From: Planctomycetaceae bacterium
Lineage (GTDB): Bacteria; Planctomycetota; Planctomycetia; Planctomycetales; Planctomycetaceae
Reading direction: 5' to 3'
Length of the DNA stretch: 36,809 nucleotides
Assembly: GCA_028284485.1 (NCBI GenBank)
Contig: JANQRQ010000030.1
Span: forward strand, 1 to 36,809
The position numbers and the translations under genes are program-made. The notes below the pieces were generated by a model, which was given only the letters and a program-made list of their open reading frames with translations, was not told the DNA's origin and ran no database searches. Shown piece by piece: positions 8,448-17,278 of this stretch (positions within the stretch are counted from its first letter, which is position 1; every line of letters begins with the position of its first letter).

Positions 8448-9545
8448 CTAAAGGTTATCAGCAAGGGTAATCAGGGCATCGCCCACATCCGACGTTCCCG
8501 CGTCTCCACCTTGGTCGGCAGTGCAACATTTTCTTTCGGTAAGTAACGCGGTCACTGACTGTTCAATCCGCCGCGAGGCATCCAACGCCGCTTGATCCTG
8601 ATGCCGGTCTCCCAACCAATCGAACATCATGGCCGCTGACAAGATCGTGGCGAGCGGATTCGCAACATTCTTTCCCGCAATTTGTGGAGCCGATCCATGG
8701 GACGGCTGAAACAAGGCGTGTTGATCACCGACCTCCGCAGAGGGTGCCAAGCCTAGGCCACCGACAATCCCCGCCCCCAAATCGGATAAGATGTCGCCAA
8801 ATTGGTTTTCCATCACTAACACATCGAAGTCGGACGGGTTCTGCACCATGTAGAGAGACATCGCATCAACGTAGCACGATTCCGAAGCGACTTCCGGATA
8901 TTCGACCGCGACATCTTCGAAGACTTTGCGGAAAAACGCAAAACTACGAAAGACGTTCGCCTTGTCGACACACGTCACCTTACGCTGCCCGTCGACGGGC
9001 CGACCGTTCCGGCGTTCTGCCAGCTTGAAAGCAAAGTCGACAACTTTTTGCGTTCCCTCTCGCGTGACAACCAGAGTATCGGTGGCTACGGTGTCGCCGA
9101 CCACCGCACCACCTCCATACGAGGAGAATAATCCCTCCAGGTTTTCGCGGACGATGACGAAATCGATACCACTCTCGGTATTCTTCAGCGGCCCGTCAAC
9201 TCCCGGATACAGCTTGACGGGGCGGACTGCCGAGTGCAGATCCAACGCACGGCGTAGGCCAACCATCATATCCGGCTGAACCTCGGTGCCATCGGGCTTT
9301 CTCACATCGGGCAATCCAATCGCGGCCAATAGCACCGCATCGGCATCCAAACAGTCAGCCAAAACGTCATCGGGCAAAGCGACTCCCTGTTGACGGTACA
9401 ACGTGGCACCGGCCTCGTGTGAGGTTAATTCCATGTCGAGTCCGGACGTTCCGCTCGCAATGTGTCGCATCACAGCAACCGTGGCATCCATAACTTCCGG
9501 CCCGATGCCATCGCCCGGCAGTAATGCAATTCGATACGATCCCAT
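8448..9545 (-). CDS. Isocitrate/isopropylmalate dehydrogenase family enzyme
   Basis: The 365-residue protein starts at ATG 9545 with GGAG 8 nt upstream. It has the beta-decarboxylating dehydrogenase fold: N-terminal LLPGDGIGPEV, substrate loop VRENLEGLFSSYGGG, catalytic Lys in CVDKANVF, metal Asp pair in NQFGDILSDLGAG, and the NAD-type cofactor segment HGSAPQIAGKNVANP. The RENLEG-type loop is nearer to tartrate/D-malate dehydrogenase and broad-specificity members than to LeuB (RELTGG). The gene sits 30 bp after the OtnC-like aldolase in an acid-sugar operon, and no leuC/leuD is nearby, so leucine synthesis is unlikely. PdxA, which oxidises 4-phosphothreonate, belongs to the same superfamily. 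Oxidation of a C4 acid sugar or its phosphate is therefore a reasonable inference. Confidence 0.85.
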   Translation of the reverse strand: MGSYRIALLPGDGIGPEVMDATVAVMRHIASGTSGLDMELTSHEAGATLYRQQGVALPDDVLADCLDADAVLLAAIGLPDVRKPDGTEVQPDMMVGLRRALDLHSAVRPVKLYPGVDGPLKNTESGIDFVIVRENLEGLFSSYGGGAVVGDTVATDTLVVTREGTQKVVDFAFKLAERRNGRPVDGQRKVTCVDKANVFRSFAFFRKVFEDVAVEYPEVASESCYVDAMSLYMVQNPSDFDVLVMENQFGDILSDLGAGIVGGLGLAPSAEVGDQHALFQPSHGSAPQIAGKNVANPLATILSAAMMFDWLGDRHQDQAALDASRRIEQSVTALLTERKCCTADQGGDAGTSDVGDALITLADNL

Positions 9546-9575
9546 CTTTCACTCCAAGTTTCTTTCCAAATCGAA

Positions 9576-10208
9576 TTACGAAGGAAATCTGCTGCGCAAT
9601 TCGTCGCACTGCTGGGGTGTCAAGTTCCGTATCTCTTGCCCCTGCAGCAACAAAAACAGTTTGGCTGTTTCTTCCAACTCTTCGATGGCGTAAACAGCGC
9701 TATCCAAGTCTTTTCCCGCCAATACCGGACCATGATTGGCCAGCAAGACCGCGCGCGACTGAGTTGCAACCGACTGCACTTCAGCGGCCAGCGACTCGTC
9801 ACCCGGTGGGTAATAGGGAATTAACGGCAATCTTCCGACACGCATGATGTAATAGGCCGTGATCGGGGGCAGCACATCGCCGGCGTCGATATTCTTCAGA
9901 CAAGAAACAGCTACGGAATAGGTCGAATGCAAATGCACAACGGCTTGTTCATCTGGCCGTGATTCATAGACAGCTTTGTGCAGGAAGGCTTCTTTCGAGG
10001 GCTTGTCGCCGCTGACGTGTTCGCCATCCCAGCGAATCTTAGAAATGCGATCGGGGTCGAGCCGGCCGAAGCACGAATTTGTCGGCGTCACTAACATTCC
10101 ATCCGCCAAGCGAACGCTAATGTTTCCTGAACTGCCGCAGGTATAACCACGATCAAATAGTGATTTGGCATGCAGTGCCATTTGTTCGCGCAGCTCGCGT
10201 TCGCTCAT
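9576..10208 (-). CDS. otnC: Class II aldolase/adducin family, OtnC-like 3-oxo-tetronate-4-phosphate decarboxylase
   Basis: The protein has 210 residues. I take ATG 10208, which overlaps the kinase stop as ATGA, over longer in-frame starts inside the kinase. Family features: CGSSGNISVR, TPTN, the metal ligands His92 and His94 in VHLHST, His159 in ANHGPV, and Glu73 in SKEAF. The order and spacing (VLPPITAYYIMRVGRLPL, YYPPGDE) match OtnC, which splits 3-oxo-tetronate 4-phosphate into dihydroxyacetone phosphate and CO2. The overlapping DUF1537 kinase would supply that substrate. An L-fuculose-phosphate aldolase role is possible but less likely in this pairing. Confidence 0.85.
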   Translation of the reverse strand: MSERELREQMALHAKSLFDRGYTCGSSGNISVRLADGMLVTPTNSCFGRLDPDRISKIRWDGEHVSGDKPSKEAFLHKAVYESRPDEQAVVHLHSTYSVAVSCLKNIDAGDVLPPITAYYIMRVGRLPLIPYYPPGDESLAAEVQSVATQSRAVLLANHGPVLAGKDLDSAVYAIEELEETAKLFLLLQGQEIRNLTPQQCDELRSRFPS

Positions 10209-11473
10209 GGCAGCATCTCCAAAGCTTTTTCGAAGAAATCGTCGGTACCAAAATTCCCGGACTTCAACGCCAATGCCATTCGAGGTTCTGCCAGAGTTTC
10301 GGTCCAAGGAATGCCGGGGTCGATTTGCGGCCCGATTCTGACCGCGAGAATACCCAAAGCCCGGACGACTGCTCCGGACGTCTCTCCACCGGCAACAATC
10401 AGCCGACGAACACCGCACGCAACCAGTCGCTTGGCGATCTCACCCATCGCCCGTTCAACAGATTCGGCGATCGAAGTATTGCCTGCATCGACTTCCGCAT
10501 GACGTCTTTCTACGGCCTCGGGATCGGAGTAAATCAACACCGGCCCCTGTGATAGTCGTTGCTCGGCCCAGCTTGCTGCATCTTCGGCTGCCGATTCTCT
10601 ATTTGACAGCCTCGCCGTATCGATCTTGAACGAGGGGAAACGGCTTCGAAAATGATTGATCTGTCGTTGAGTTGTGTCGGAACAACTACCAGACAGAACG
10701 GCCGACATTCCTTCAACTTGTGGACTATCGACGGCATTGGCATTGGGGGGGACACTCCCCTGCTTCCGCCAAGCTTTTGCTAACCAATACCCGATGCCCG
10801 AGCCTCCGGTCACAAGCGTGTGATTGGCGAGGGCATCTGCCAGTTGCTCCAGTTGTTCGTCGTTGATCGCGTCCGAGATAACCAATGCTACACCGTCGCG
10901 GCGCAATGCCTCCAATCGTTCCTGAATGCCCTCAACTCCCCGGTCGATGGCGGAGGCAGGTAGAATACCGACTTTCTGCGTTGATTGATTCTGCAAGACG
11001 CGCACCAGGTTGGCGTCGGTCATCGGGTTCAACGGATGCCGTTCCATTCCCGATTCGTTGAGAAGTTTGCCATGCACGAATAGATGTCCGCAATAAACGG
11101 TGCGGCCATTTTCGGGAAGTGCCGGGCAGAATAGGGTCTGTTCAACGCAAAGCTCGTTCATTAGCGCTTCGGCGACCGGACCAATGTTGCCCTGTGGTGT
11201 GGAATCGAAAGTCGAACAATACTTAAAGAAGAACCGCTGTGCCCCAATGGTTTGCAGTGCATGAAGCGACCGTAAAGCGAGCGCCGTCGCTTCTTCAGCT
11301 GGAATGGAACGCGACTTGAGAGCCACGACGACAGCATCGCATTCGTCGGTGAAATCATCGGTCTCCGGCACTCCGAACGACTGAACGGCGCGCAGGCCAC
11401 CACGCACCAACATATTCGCCATGTCGGTGGCACCCGTCACATCGTCGGCAATGCAGCCAAGAAACGGTGACAA
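10205..11473 (-). CDS. otnK: Four-carbon acid sugar kinase (DUF1537, OtnK-like)
   Basis: The 422-residue protein starts at TTG 11473 with a full AGGAGG 10 nt upstream. That site lies within the last codons of the preceding gene (stop at 11480), so coupling is likely. The N-terminal domain has CIADDVTGATDMANML, the DUF1537 signature for sugar-acid binding. The C-terminal nucleotide-binding domain has RRLIVAGGETSGAV and LKSGNFG. The family phosphorylates 3-oxo-tetronates, D-threonate, D-erythronate-derived acids or 3-oxo-isoapionate. Its 3' end overlaps the OtnC-like aldolase by 4 bp (ATGA), the arrangement expected for a kinase-decarboxylase pair. The exact C4 or C5 substrate is open. Confidence 0.87.
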   Translation of the reverse strand: MSPFLGCIADDVTGATDMANMLVRGGLRAVQSFGVPETDDFTDECDAVVVALKSRSIPAEEATALALRSLHALQTIGAQRFFFKYCSTFDSTPQGNIGPVAEALMNELCVEQTLFCPALPENGRTVYCGHLFVHGKLLNESGMERHPLNPMTDANLVRVLQNQSTQKVGILPASAIDRGVEGIQERLEALRRDGVALVISDAINDEQLEQLADALANHTLVTGGSGIGYWLAKAWRKQGSVPPNANAVDSPQVEGMSAVLSGSCSDTTQRQINHFRSRFPSFKIDTARLSNRESAAEDAASWAEQRLSQGPVLIYSDPEAVERRHAEVDAGNTSIAESVERAMGEIAKRLVACGVRRLIVAGGETSGAVVRALGILAVRIGPQIDPGIPWTETLAEPRMALALKSGNFGTDDFFEKALEMLP

Positions 11474-11479
11474 ACGCGT

Positions 11480-12532
11480 TTATCCTCCTAAAGATGATGA
11501 AACGGCGGTGGGACTGACAGGCACGTTTTTCTCCGCGGAGAGATATACCGCTTCTTGTACCTTTAAAGTCTTAAGGTACTCCTCTCCGCTCGTTTCAAAG
11601 TCCGCGCCGGCTCTTAGTTGATCGACGAAATGGCTCTGCGTGGCAAACACACAGTCGCTGGCAAATCCATGATGATTGCGTGCGTACTGATGCTCTGCTT
11701 CGGATTGCCCTAACGGGTGAACGAAGATTCGACCATCGTCATCAAGACGAATGCTCCCGCCGTCGCCTTCGACCAAGAATCGCCCGAATGTGTATCGAGG
11801 GTCGGCAGCTGTGCCTTCGTTGTAACGGTTGGCATCCCATACGCCGATGGCACCGCTTGCGAAACGAAAGGTCACCAAGCCGGTATCCTCACCTTGGATC
11901 ACTGGGTTGAGGCGGCGCAAAACAGCGAAAACTTCTTCGACCTCGCCCGCCAAATATCGAAATGTATCGATAAAATGGACACCAGTTTCATAAATCAGCA
12001 GACGAGGCATCTCGCGGAAATAAGGTTGTCGGTCGAGATAGGCGTCTGCCCCCCAACCGTCGCCGGGTCGGGATTGAAAGTAGAGGCTATGCAGCTTTGA
12101 TCCAATGACGCCGTCGTTCAGCAGTTTCTTGATCTCCCGATACCACGGCTGAAAGCGAAAGTTCTCGTGCACCATAAACGGAACTTTTGCTTGGCGAATC
12201 GCCGCCATGATCGAGTTGAGCTGGGCCGCATCGGGCGCTAATGGTTTTTGGCAGATCATCGCTAATCCCAACGGCGCGATTTGCTCAACGAGCGCCATGT
12301 GCGTATCAGGACGCGTGATAATGTCGACGAAATCGAGATCCAGATCTCGCAATGCGTCGGAAACGTCGCCGAACACTTGTGGAATGCCGAATTCATCGGC
12401 CCGCGCCTGCGCGGCATCCTGATTAGTGTCGCAGACACCGACGATTTGCACCTCGGGAATTCGTTGCCAGGCGTCAAAATGAAACTGGCTGAAGTAACCA
12501 GCCCCGATGCACAACCCTTGAAGAGTTTTCAT
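11480..12532 (-). CDS. Gfo/Idh/MocA family oxidoreductase (first gene of operon)
   Basis: The protein has 350 residues. The chosen start is ATG 12532 (MKTLQGLCIGAGYFS), which puts the Rossmann strand at the N-terminus and has GAGGA about 5 nt upstream; the longer start at 12553 is less likely. The dinucleotide motif is GAGYFSQFH. The family's EKP motif is present as CQKPLA. The C-terminal domain has ETGVHFIDTFRYL (catalytic His region) and GVWDANRYN. The family oxidises or reduces sugars and sugar acids with NAD(P). As the promoter-proximal gene of the kinase-aldolase operon, it could produce the 3-oxo acid that OtnK phosphorylates. That is inference from position. Confidence 0.85.
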   Translation of the reverse strand: MKTLQGLCIGAGYFSQFHFDAWQRIPEVQIVGVCDTNQDAAQARADEFGIPQVFGDVSDALRDLDLDFVDIITRPDTHMALVEQIAPLGLAMICQKPLAPDAAQLNSIMAAIRQAKVPFMVHENFRFQPWYREIKKLLNDGVIGSKLHSLYFQSRPGDGWGADAYLDRQPYFREMPRLLIYETGVHFIDTFRYLAGEVEEVFAVLRRLNPVIQGEDTGLVTFRFASGAIGVWDANRYNEGTAADPRYTFGRFLVEGDGGSIRLDDDGRIFVHPLGQSEAEHQYARNHHGFASDCVFATQSHFVDQLRAGADFETSGEEYLKTLKVQEAVYLSAEKNVPVSPTAVSSSLGG

Positions 12533-12702
12533 GCCATCCTCGCCTGCATGCATCGAAACTGAGAGATCGAAGTTAAAAAGCCGTGCTCGTGAACAGCTTG
12601 CTGCACCTCACGGAACTTGCTCAGTCAATTCAGGTGAATCGAATCAGAAATGTCATCGTACTTTCAGATATCGATGAACTCCATAAGATGGCTCCAAAAT
12701 AT

Positions 12703-12750
12703 CATTCGTATATCTTGAATGTTTAATATATACTATTCATATATATTGAA
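12703..12750. promoter_or_regulatory. AT-rich candidate operator upstream of acid-sugar operon
   Basis: Two inverted repeats lie 170-220 bp upstream of the first gene of the leftward operon: CATTC (12703-12707) with GAATG (12717-12721), and TTCA (12736-12739) with TGAA (12747-12750). They sit in a very AT-rich stretch (TTTAATATATACTATTCATATA) that contrasts with the GC content around it. Repeated TTCA/TGAA half-sites look like a binding site for a dimeric repressor and overlap a plausible promoter. No regulator gene is adjacent. Confidence 0.4.
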
Positions 12751-12960
12751 CATCCAAAGTCGCGGGAGGAATCGAATTTCCCCGAGCCGTTTGCTGCGCG
12801 CATCGGTTTGATTCGGTTAACGAACGGTACGAATTATTGTGATTCCATTTGATACCGAACCGAAGTCAGCGCAATGGCGCGGGCCGCAAGTCGACGAAAT
12901 GTGCGTTGGCTGCCAGATGAGGAGGCGCGCACCATACGCGCAATTGCGTTGCGTTCGAAT

Positions 12961-13058
12961 GCACCCGCTACAGACTCGTGGCCGCGGGAATCGCGTTTCG
13001 GACTATGATAGGCGGTCTCCGCGAGCCAGAATCGCCCACGAGAAAAAGTCAACCGCTC
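12961..13058 (-). repeat. Dispersed repeat copy D (minus strand)
   Basis: Read on the minus strand, this stretch follows the common pattern: AGCGGTTGACTTTTTCTCGTG, GGCGATTCTGGCTCGCGGAGA, CCTATCATAGTCC, GAAACGCGATTC, CCGCGGCCACGAGT. It lacks the perfect CAGCGT/ACGCTG hairpin seen in copies A and B, ending instead in CTGTAGCGG. It lies about 65 bp downstream of the DUF1080 lipoprotein gene, in the same orientation as that gene. Confidence 0.75.
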
Positions 13059-13122
13059 TAAAGTTAAAGTTCAACAGCAACCGCGGTGGCCTCGTTCGGG
13101 CTCACCGGTGATTTCTCTACAA

Positions 13123-14424
13123 CTATGGCGCGCGGCCTGCCGGGTACTTCGCGACTTGCAGCTTGCGGAACGACAGATTCGTCGTTGGATCGTGACCTTG
13201 CAGGCTAATGTGTCCAGCTTCGGTCTTCCGGCCGAGCCGCGGGTTCTCGTTCGGTTCTCTCTCATCGACCCAGTCAACAACTTGCAGCCCATTGACCCAA
13301 GTACTGAAACGGGGGCCGTAAGCTACTAACGTCGCAGAGAGCCATTCTTGGTCATCGGCGACAACCCAGCGTGCGGGCGCGCGGCGGAAGATTGCCCCCG
13401 TCCCTTGGTCGATCGGCTGGCTACGGTCGTCGTTGTTGTAACCGTTGTGAATTTGCATTTCGTAGCCGCCCGATGGCGTTTCTTCGGTGCCGAGTAGCGC
13501 TCGAAAGAAGACCCCACTATTCAGGTGCGTATCGCGCGTCATCGCTTGTATTTGAAGAACAAAATCGTCATACGCTGAGGTAGTCTCAAGAAATCCCGGT
13601 CCGTCGGTAACGTGAATTTCGCCATCTTGAACTTCGAACTGACTTTTGGAACCGGGAACGATTTTCCATCCGCCCAAATCTTGACCGTTAAATAGCTGAA
13701 CTGTACTGAGCGGCTTGAGGAATACATTACGAAACTGGATCTTCCCTGCATTCTTTTGCAGTCCGATATATCCATTGGCGAGCGGTGCGTCCGATTCGTC
13801 GACGTACTCCAAAATCGTGTTTCCATCGAGACGCACGGTCAATTGATTTCCCATTGCGCGCACATGGAACGAATGCCATTCGCCATCGGTCGTTACTGCC
13901 GCTGCAGGTTTCTGGCGCGCCACCAGGCTACCGGTCGGAAATGACTCGTGGGAGTCGCAAATATTCAACTCGTAGCAATCAACAGCGGGAGATTCGGGAA
14001 GAAACGCCGACCTCAGGAAGACTCCACTGTTGCCTCCTTCTTCCAAATGAAAGTCGCAGCGAAACTCGTAATCGGCAAAAGGAACCGTCGTGACCAAAAG
14101 CCCCGGTTCACCTTGATCCGCCTGAATGATTCCGTTTTCAACGCTCCAATTGACTTCGTTATTTGCCTTCCAACCAAACATCGAAACACCGTCGAACAGT
14201 TGGATCCATCCGTCTTCGATTTCCTCGGCAGTTAAAACGAGCTCCGGCATTGGAATCGATTCAACGGCATCCCGAGCCGTATCGTTAGGCGATTGGCTCT
14301 CGGTGGCAGACGATGCCGTGTTTGTTTGTGCCGGCCCCGACGATTCCGGCGTCGGCTCAGGCTTTTCTCCACAGCCCAGTGCTGTCAGCAGGGTGATGGC
14401 CGTGATTGCGGTGAAATTTTTCAC
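13123..14424 (-). CDS. Lipoprotein with two DUF1080 (3-keto-disaccharide hydrolase) domains
   Basis: The 433-residue protein starts at GTG 14424 with AGGAG 9 nt upstream. The N-terminus is a lipoprotein signal: hydrophobic core then LTALGC, with Cys18 as the lipidated residue. A Ser/Thr/Pro-rich linker covers 20-60. Domain 1 (about 64-240) opens with EEIEDGWIQLFDGVSMFGWK; domain 2 (about 243-430) opens with STVQLFNGQDLGGWK. Each has the concanavalin-like motifs of DUF1080 (GNSGVFLR in the first, NSGVFFRA in the second, and SFHV or SATL strands). The family includes 3-keto-glucoside hydrolases that work with Gfo/Idh/MocA dehydrogenases. The tandem pair suggests a bimodular envelope enzyme or a binding protein. 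It is transcribed toward the acid-sugar operon but separated from it by 590 bp. Confidence 0.85.
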   Translation of the reverse strand: MKNFTAITAITLLTALGCGEKPEPTPESSGPAQTNTASSATESQSPNDTARDAVESIPMPELVLTAEEIEDGWIQLFDGVSMFGWKANNEVNWSVENGIIQADQGEPGLLVTTVPFADYEFRCDFHLEEGGNSGVFLRSAFLPESPAVDCYELNICDSHESFPTGSLVARQKPAAAVTTDGEWHSFHVRAMGNQLTVRLDGNTILEYVDESDAPLANGYIGLQKNAGKIQFRNVFLKPLSTVQLFNGQDLGGWKIVPGSKSQFEVQDGEIHVTDGPGFLETTSAYDDFVLQIQAMTRDTHLNSGVFFRALLGTEETPSGGYEMQIHNGYNNDDRSQPIDQGTGAIFRRAPARWVVADDQEWLSATLVAYGPRFSTWVNGLQVVDWVDEREPNENPRLGRKTEAGHISLQGHDPTTNLSFRKLQVAKYPAGRAP

Positions 14425-14553
14425 TGTTGCAAACTCCTGAAAGCTTTGACGACCGATGCGAATGACATTCGGGTATCGAATCGTTTCGAACGATCCGTTG
14501 ACACCACTGATGGCACATCATGATAGCGTGAAATAACGAGCGAGAGAATTCAC

Positions 14554-15661
14554 TTATCGGCCAATCGACCATCGGAGAAACGCTTCGAGAAATTGATCGA
14601 TGTCGCCATCGAGCACAACCGTCGGATTCCCCGTCTTTAGCGACGAGCGAGTGTCTTTGACATATTGCTCGGGATGCAAGACGTAGTGGCGAATCGTCTC
14701 GCCACCGAATCCGATCTTCGACTTTTGGCCCCGTTTCGCGGCCAATTCGGCATCGCGTTTTTCCTGCTCGATCTGATACAGCTTCGCCGTCAACATTTTC
14801 CGGGCCGAAGCCCGGTTCTTATGCTGGCTTCGTTCATTTTGGCACTGGACAACCACACCGGTCGGTAGGTGGGTGAGCCGGATTGCGGAATCGGTCTTGT
14901 TCACATGTTGACCACCGGCCCCACTGGCACGATAGGTATCCTCGCGCACGTCCCTTTCGAAATCGATATCAATCTCGAAGTTGTCATCGAGTTCGGGAAC
15001 GACATCAACGGCCGCAAAAGATGTTTGCCGTCGCCCCGCCGAGTCAAACGGGCTGATTCGAATCAGGCGGTGGTTTCCGATCTCGCTGCGCAAGTATCCG
15101 TAAATGTAATCACCTCGAATGGCAATTGTTGCATTACGAATGCCTGCCTCTTCGGCGTCGGACCGATCCAAAAGTTCGGTTTTGTAGCCTTTTTGCTCCG
15201 CCCAGCGGATGTACATTCGAAGCAGCATTTCGGCCCAGTCCGATGCGTCCGTCCCACCTTCTCCAGCCTGCACGCTGATATAGGCACCGCACGCGTCTTC
15301 CGGATTGGCCATCATCGCCTTGAGTTCAACTTCGGCAAGTTGTTTCTCGAGCGATTCCGCGGTCGATGCCAATTCGCGTTCGGATTCGCCCGAGTCATCC
15401 TCTTCGGCGAACTCGATGAGAACTTCTAAATCGTCGGCTTGAGATAGCAATTCGGACAACGGCTTGGTCGTCAAATTCAGCCGACGAAGTTCCGTCACCA
15501 TTTCCTGAGCACGATCCTGGTTGTCCCAGAACCCGGCACCGGCCATAGCCGTATTGATTTCCTGAATTCGATTCTGCTTGCCGGCCAAGTCAAAGAGAGT
15601 CTCGCAGATGAACAATGCGATTCATCAAATCGTGACACGTGTCTCGCATTTCCTTTTCCAT
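14554..15661 (-). CDS. prfB: Peptide chain release factor 2, expressed by programmed +1 frameshift
   Basis: Zero frame starts at ATG 15661 (GGTGGAG upstream) and reads 23 codons ([12 protein letters not shown] to RDSL), then meets CTT TGA C. A +1 shift at CTT gives CTT GAC and enters the long frame ([13 protein letters not shown]), for a product of about 368 residues, normal for RF2. The tripeptide SPF ([11 protein letters not shown]) marks an RF2 that reads UGA and UAA. The peptidyl-transferase motif is [14 protein letters not shown], and the residue before SGAGGQ is Ala, where E. coli K-12 RF2 has Thr246. The frameshift is the classic autoregulation, since low RF2 slows UGA termination and favours the shift. 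Without the shift the product would be a 23-residue peptide. Confidence 0.95.
15589..15595 (-). promoter_or_regulatory. prfB programmed +1 frameshift site CTT TGA C
   Basis: On the minus strand the heptanucleotide CTTTGAC reads CTT TGA in the zero frame and CTT GAC after the shift. The slippery codon, the UGA and the following C (a weak stop context) are identical to the E. coli site. The upstream Shine-Dalgarno-like stimulator (AGGGGG in E. coli) is not recognisable; the preceding bases are CTGCGAGACTCT. Confidence 0.93.
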
Positions 15662-15781
15662 TTGTCTCCACCTTGATGCAAATGCTGCAAGAATTCTGCC
15701 AATGAAAAACCGCGAGTGCCCCGTTGACAATGTGCCGGTCGATCCTCGCTGCTTTCCGCAGTCAGCTTAGCGGGCGACTTG

Positions 15782-17086
15782 TCAGACCGACAGCCCGATC
15801 CCGGAATAATGGAATCCCAGCTTTTTCATGGTTTCCGGCTCAAACAGATTTCGGCCATCGAAAATGACGGGCTGTTTCATCTTGTGCATTATGTAATCGA
15901 AATCGGGATTTCGAAATTGATTCCATTCCGTTGCAATGGCCAAGGCATCTGCGCCTTCGAGCGCATCGTAATGATGGTCGCAGTACGTGATGCTATCACC
16001 CAATTCCTGTCGCACGTTTTCAATCGCGACAGGATCGTGTGCACGGACATTTGCACCGGCTTCCAGCAACTGTCGAATGAGTACAAGCGCGGGCGCTTCG
16101 CGAATATCGTCCGTGCGGGGTTTGAACGACAATCCCCAAATAGCGATCGTCAGCCCGGACACGTCTCCTTGAAAATGGCGGTTCATTTTTTCAAACAGCA
16201 CGGTTTTTTGGGCTTCGTTAACGTCGTCGACCGATTGCAGCAGTTGAGTCTGCATCCCTTTATCATCGGCTACCGAGATAAGGGCACGAACGTCTTTGGG
16301 AAAACAGGATCCGCCATAACCCACGCCGGGAAACAGAAACGAGAAACCAATGCGCTCGTCATGACCAATTCCACGCCTGACATCATTGACGTCGGCGTTG
16401 ACCAAGTCGCACAGATTCGCCATCTCGTTGATGAAACTGATTTTTGTCGCCAGCATGCAATTGGCGACATATTTGGTCATTTCGGCACTTTCCAGGCCCA
16501 TCGACAAGAAGGGCCGTTCGGTACGTAAGAACGGTCGGTACAGTTGCTCGATGGTGTCGGCAACATCGGGTGAGTTGACTCCGACAACGACGCGATCCGG
16601 TTTGGTAAAGTCCTCGATCGCCGCGCCTTCTTTAAGGAACTCGGGATTCGAAGCAACACGCACATCGCGGCCTGTTAGCTCTTTTAGCTTCTCCCAGACC
16701 CGTCGATTCGTTCCGACGGGAACGGTACTTTTGGTGACCACGATCGTTTGCTCCGTCAAGTGCTTCGACAGCGTCTCAACGACCGCCCACAGCCCGCCGA
16801 GGTTTGCGGAGCCATCGTCACGTTGCGGTGTTCCGACTGCTATAAACACACAATCAACACCAGGAACGGAGGTCGAGTAGTCGGTCGTGAACGTCAATCG
16901 ACCGGCTTTCGAATTTCGCTCGATCATCTCCTTCAAACCCGGTTCGTAAATCGGAACATCGCCGCCCTGAAGTCGTTGAATCTTTCCTTCGTCGATATCA
17001 ACACAGACGACGTTGTTTCCGCTTTCGGCAAAGCACGTGCCTGTCACGAGTCCGACATATCCGGTCCCGATCATCGCGATCTTCAC
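15782..17086 (-). CDS. ugd: UDP-glucose 6-dehydrogenase
   Basis: The protein has 434 residues. I choose GTG 17086, which has GAGGAG 8 nt upstream and gives [13 protein letters not shown]; the TTG at 17092 would sit too close to the ribosome site. The NAD-binding motif [10 protein letters not shown] is at the N-terminus. Other family motifs are [39 protein letters not shown], and the catalytic Cys (about 261) in [10 protein letters not shown]. The C-terminal domain has [16 protein letters not shown]. The enzyme oxidises UDP-glucose to UDP-glucuronate for polysaccharide synthesis. No glycosyltransferases are adjacent. GDP-mannose dehydrogenase is the nearest alternative, but the motifs favour Ugd/TuaD. 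Confidence 0.93.
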   Translation of the reverse strand: MKIAMIGTGYVGLVTGTCFAESGNNVVCVDIDEGKIQRLQGGDVPIYEPGLKEMIERNSKAGRLTFTTDYSTSVPGVDCVFIAVGTPQRDDGSANLGGLWAVVETLSKHLTEQTIVVTKSTVPVGTNRRVWEKLKELTGRDVRVASNPEFLKEGAAIEDFTKPDRVVVGVNSPDVADTIEQLYRPFLRTERPFLSMGLESAEMTKYVANCMLATKISFINEMANLCDLVNADVNDVRRGIGHDERIGFSFLFPGVGYGGSCFPKDVRALISVADDKGMQTQLLQSVDDVNEAQKTVLFEKMNRHFQGDVSGLTIAIWGLSFKPRTDDIREAPALVLIRQLLEAGANVRAHDPVAIENVRQELGDSITYCDHHYDALEGADALAIATEWNQFRNPDFDYIMHKMKQPVIFDGRNLFEPETMKKLGFHYSGIGLSV

Positions 17087-17278
17087 GACCAAATCTCCTC
17101 AAATATTTTGGTAGCTACAAACGGTATGACTAGTAGAGTCAGCACCCTGAATGCGAATGGAATAACCCAACGGAATGGCCGTGTGAGGGTGCGCCGCAAG
17201 ATGCCATGTGAACAAGAATTCCAACTTCAGAATCAATTCTTGCCGCATGCACGACCCCACGGAACGGACATTTTGAGG

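Larger units (their letters stand above)
12533..13122. other. 590-bp intergenic region between acid-sugar operon and DUF1080 lipoprotein
   Basis: It contains the candidate operator at 12703-12750 and dispersed repeat copy D at 12961-13058. Short open frames exist, but none has a ribosome binding site or family similarity. I see no coding gene. Confidence 0.5.

Noticed and set aside
12834..13329. Small genes on both strands between the acid-sugar operon and the lipoprotein gene
   Set aside because: These frames overlap repeat copy D or lie antisense to the lipoprotein gene and have no coding features.
14459..14471. Short palindrome CGAATG-A-CATTCG before the DUF1080 lipoprotein
   Set aside because: Six-base arms are not rare by chance and nothing else supports an operator there.
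15590..15592. Pseudogene or selenocysteine reading of the in-frame TGA in prfB
   Set aside because: The CTT TGA C context and the continuation in the +1 frame are the classic RF2 autoregulatory site, and the rest of the gene is intact.
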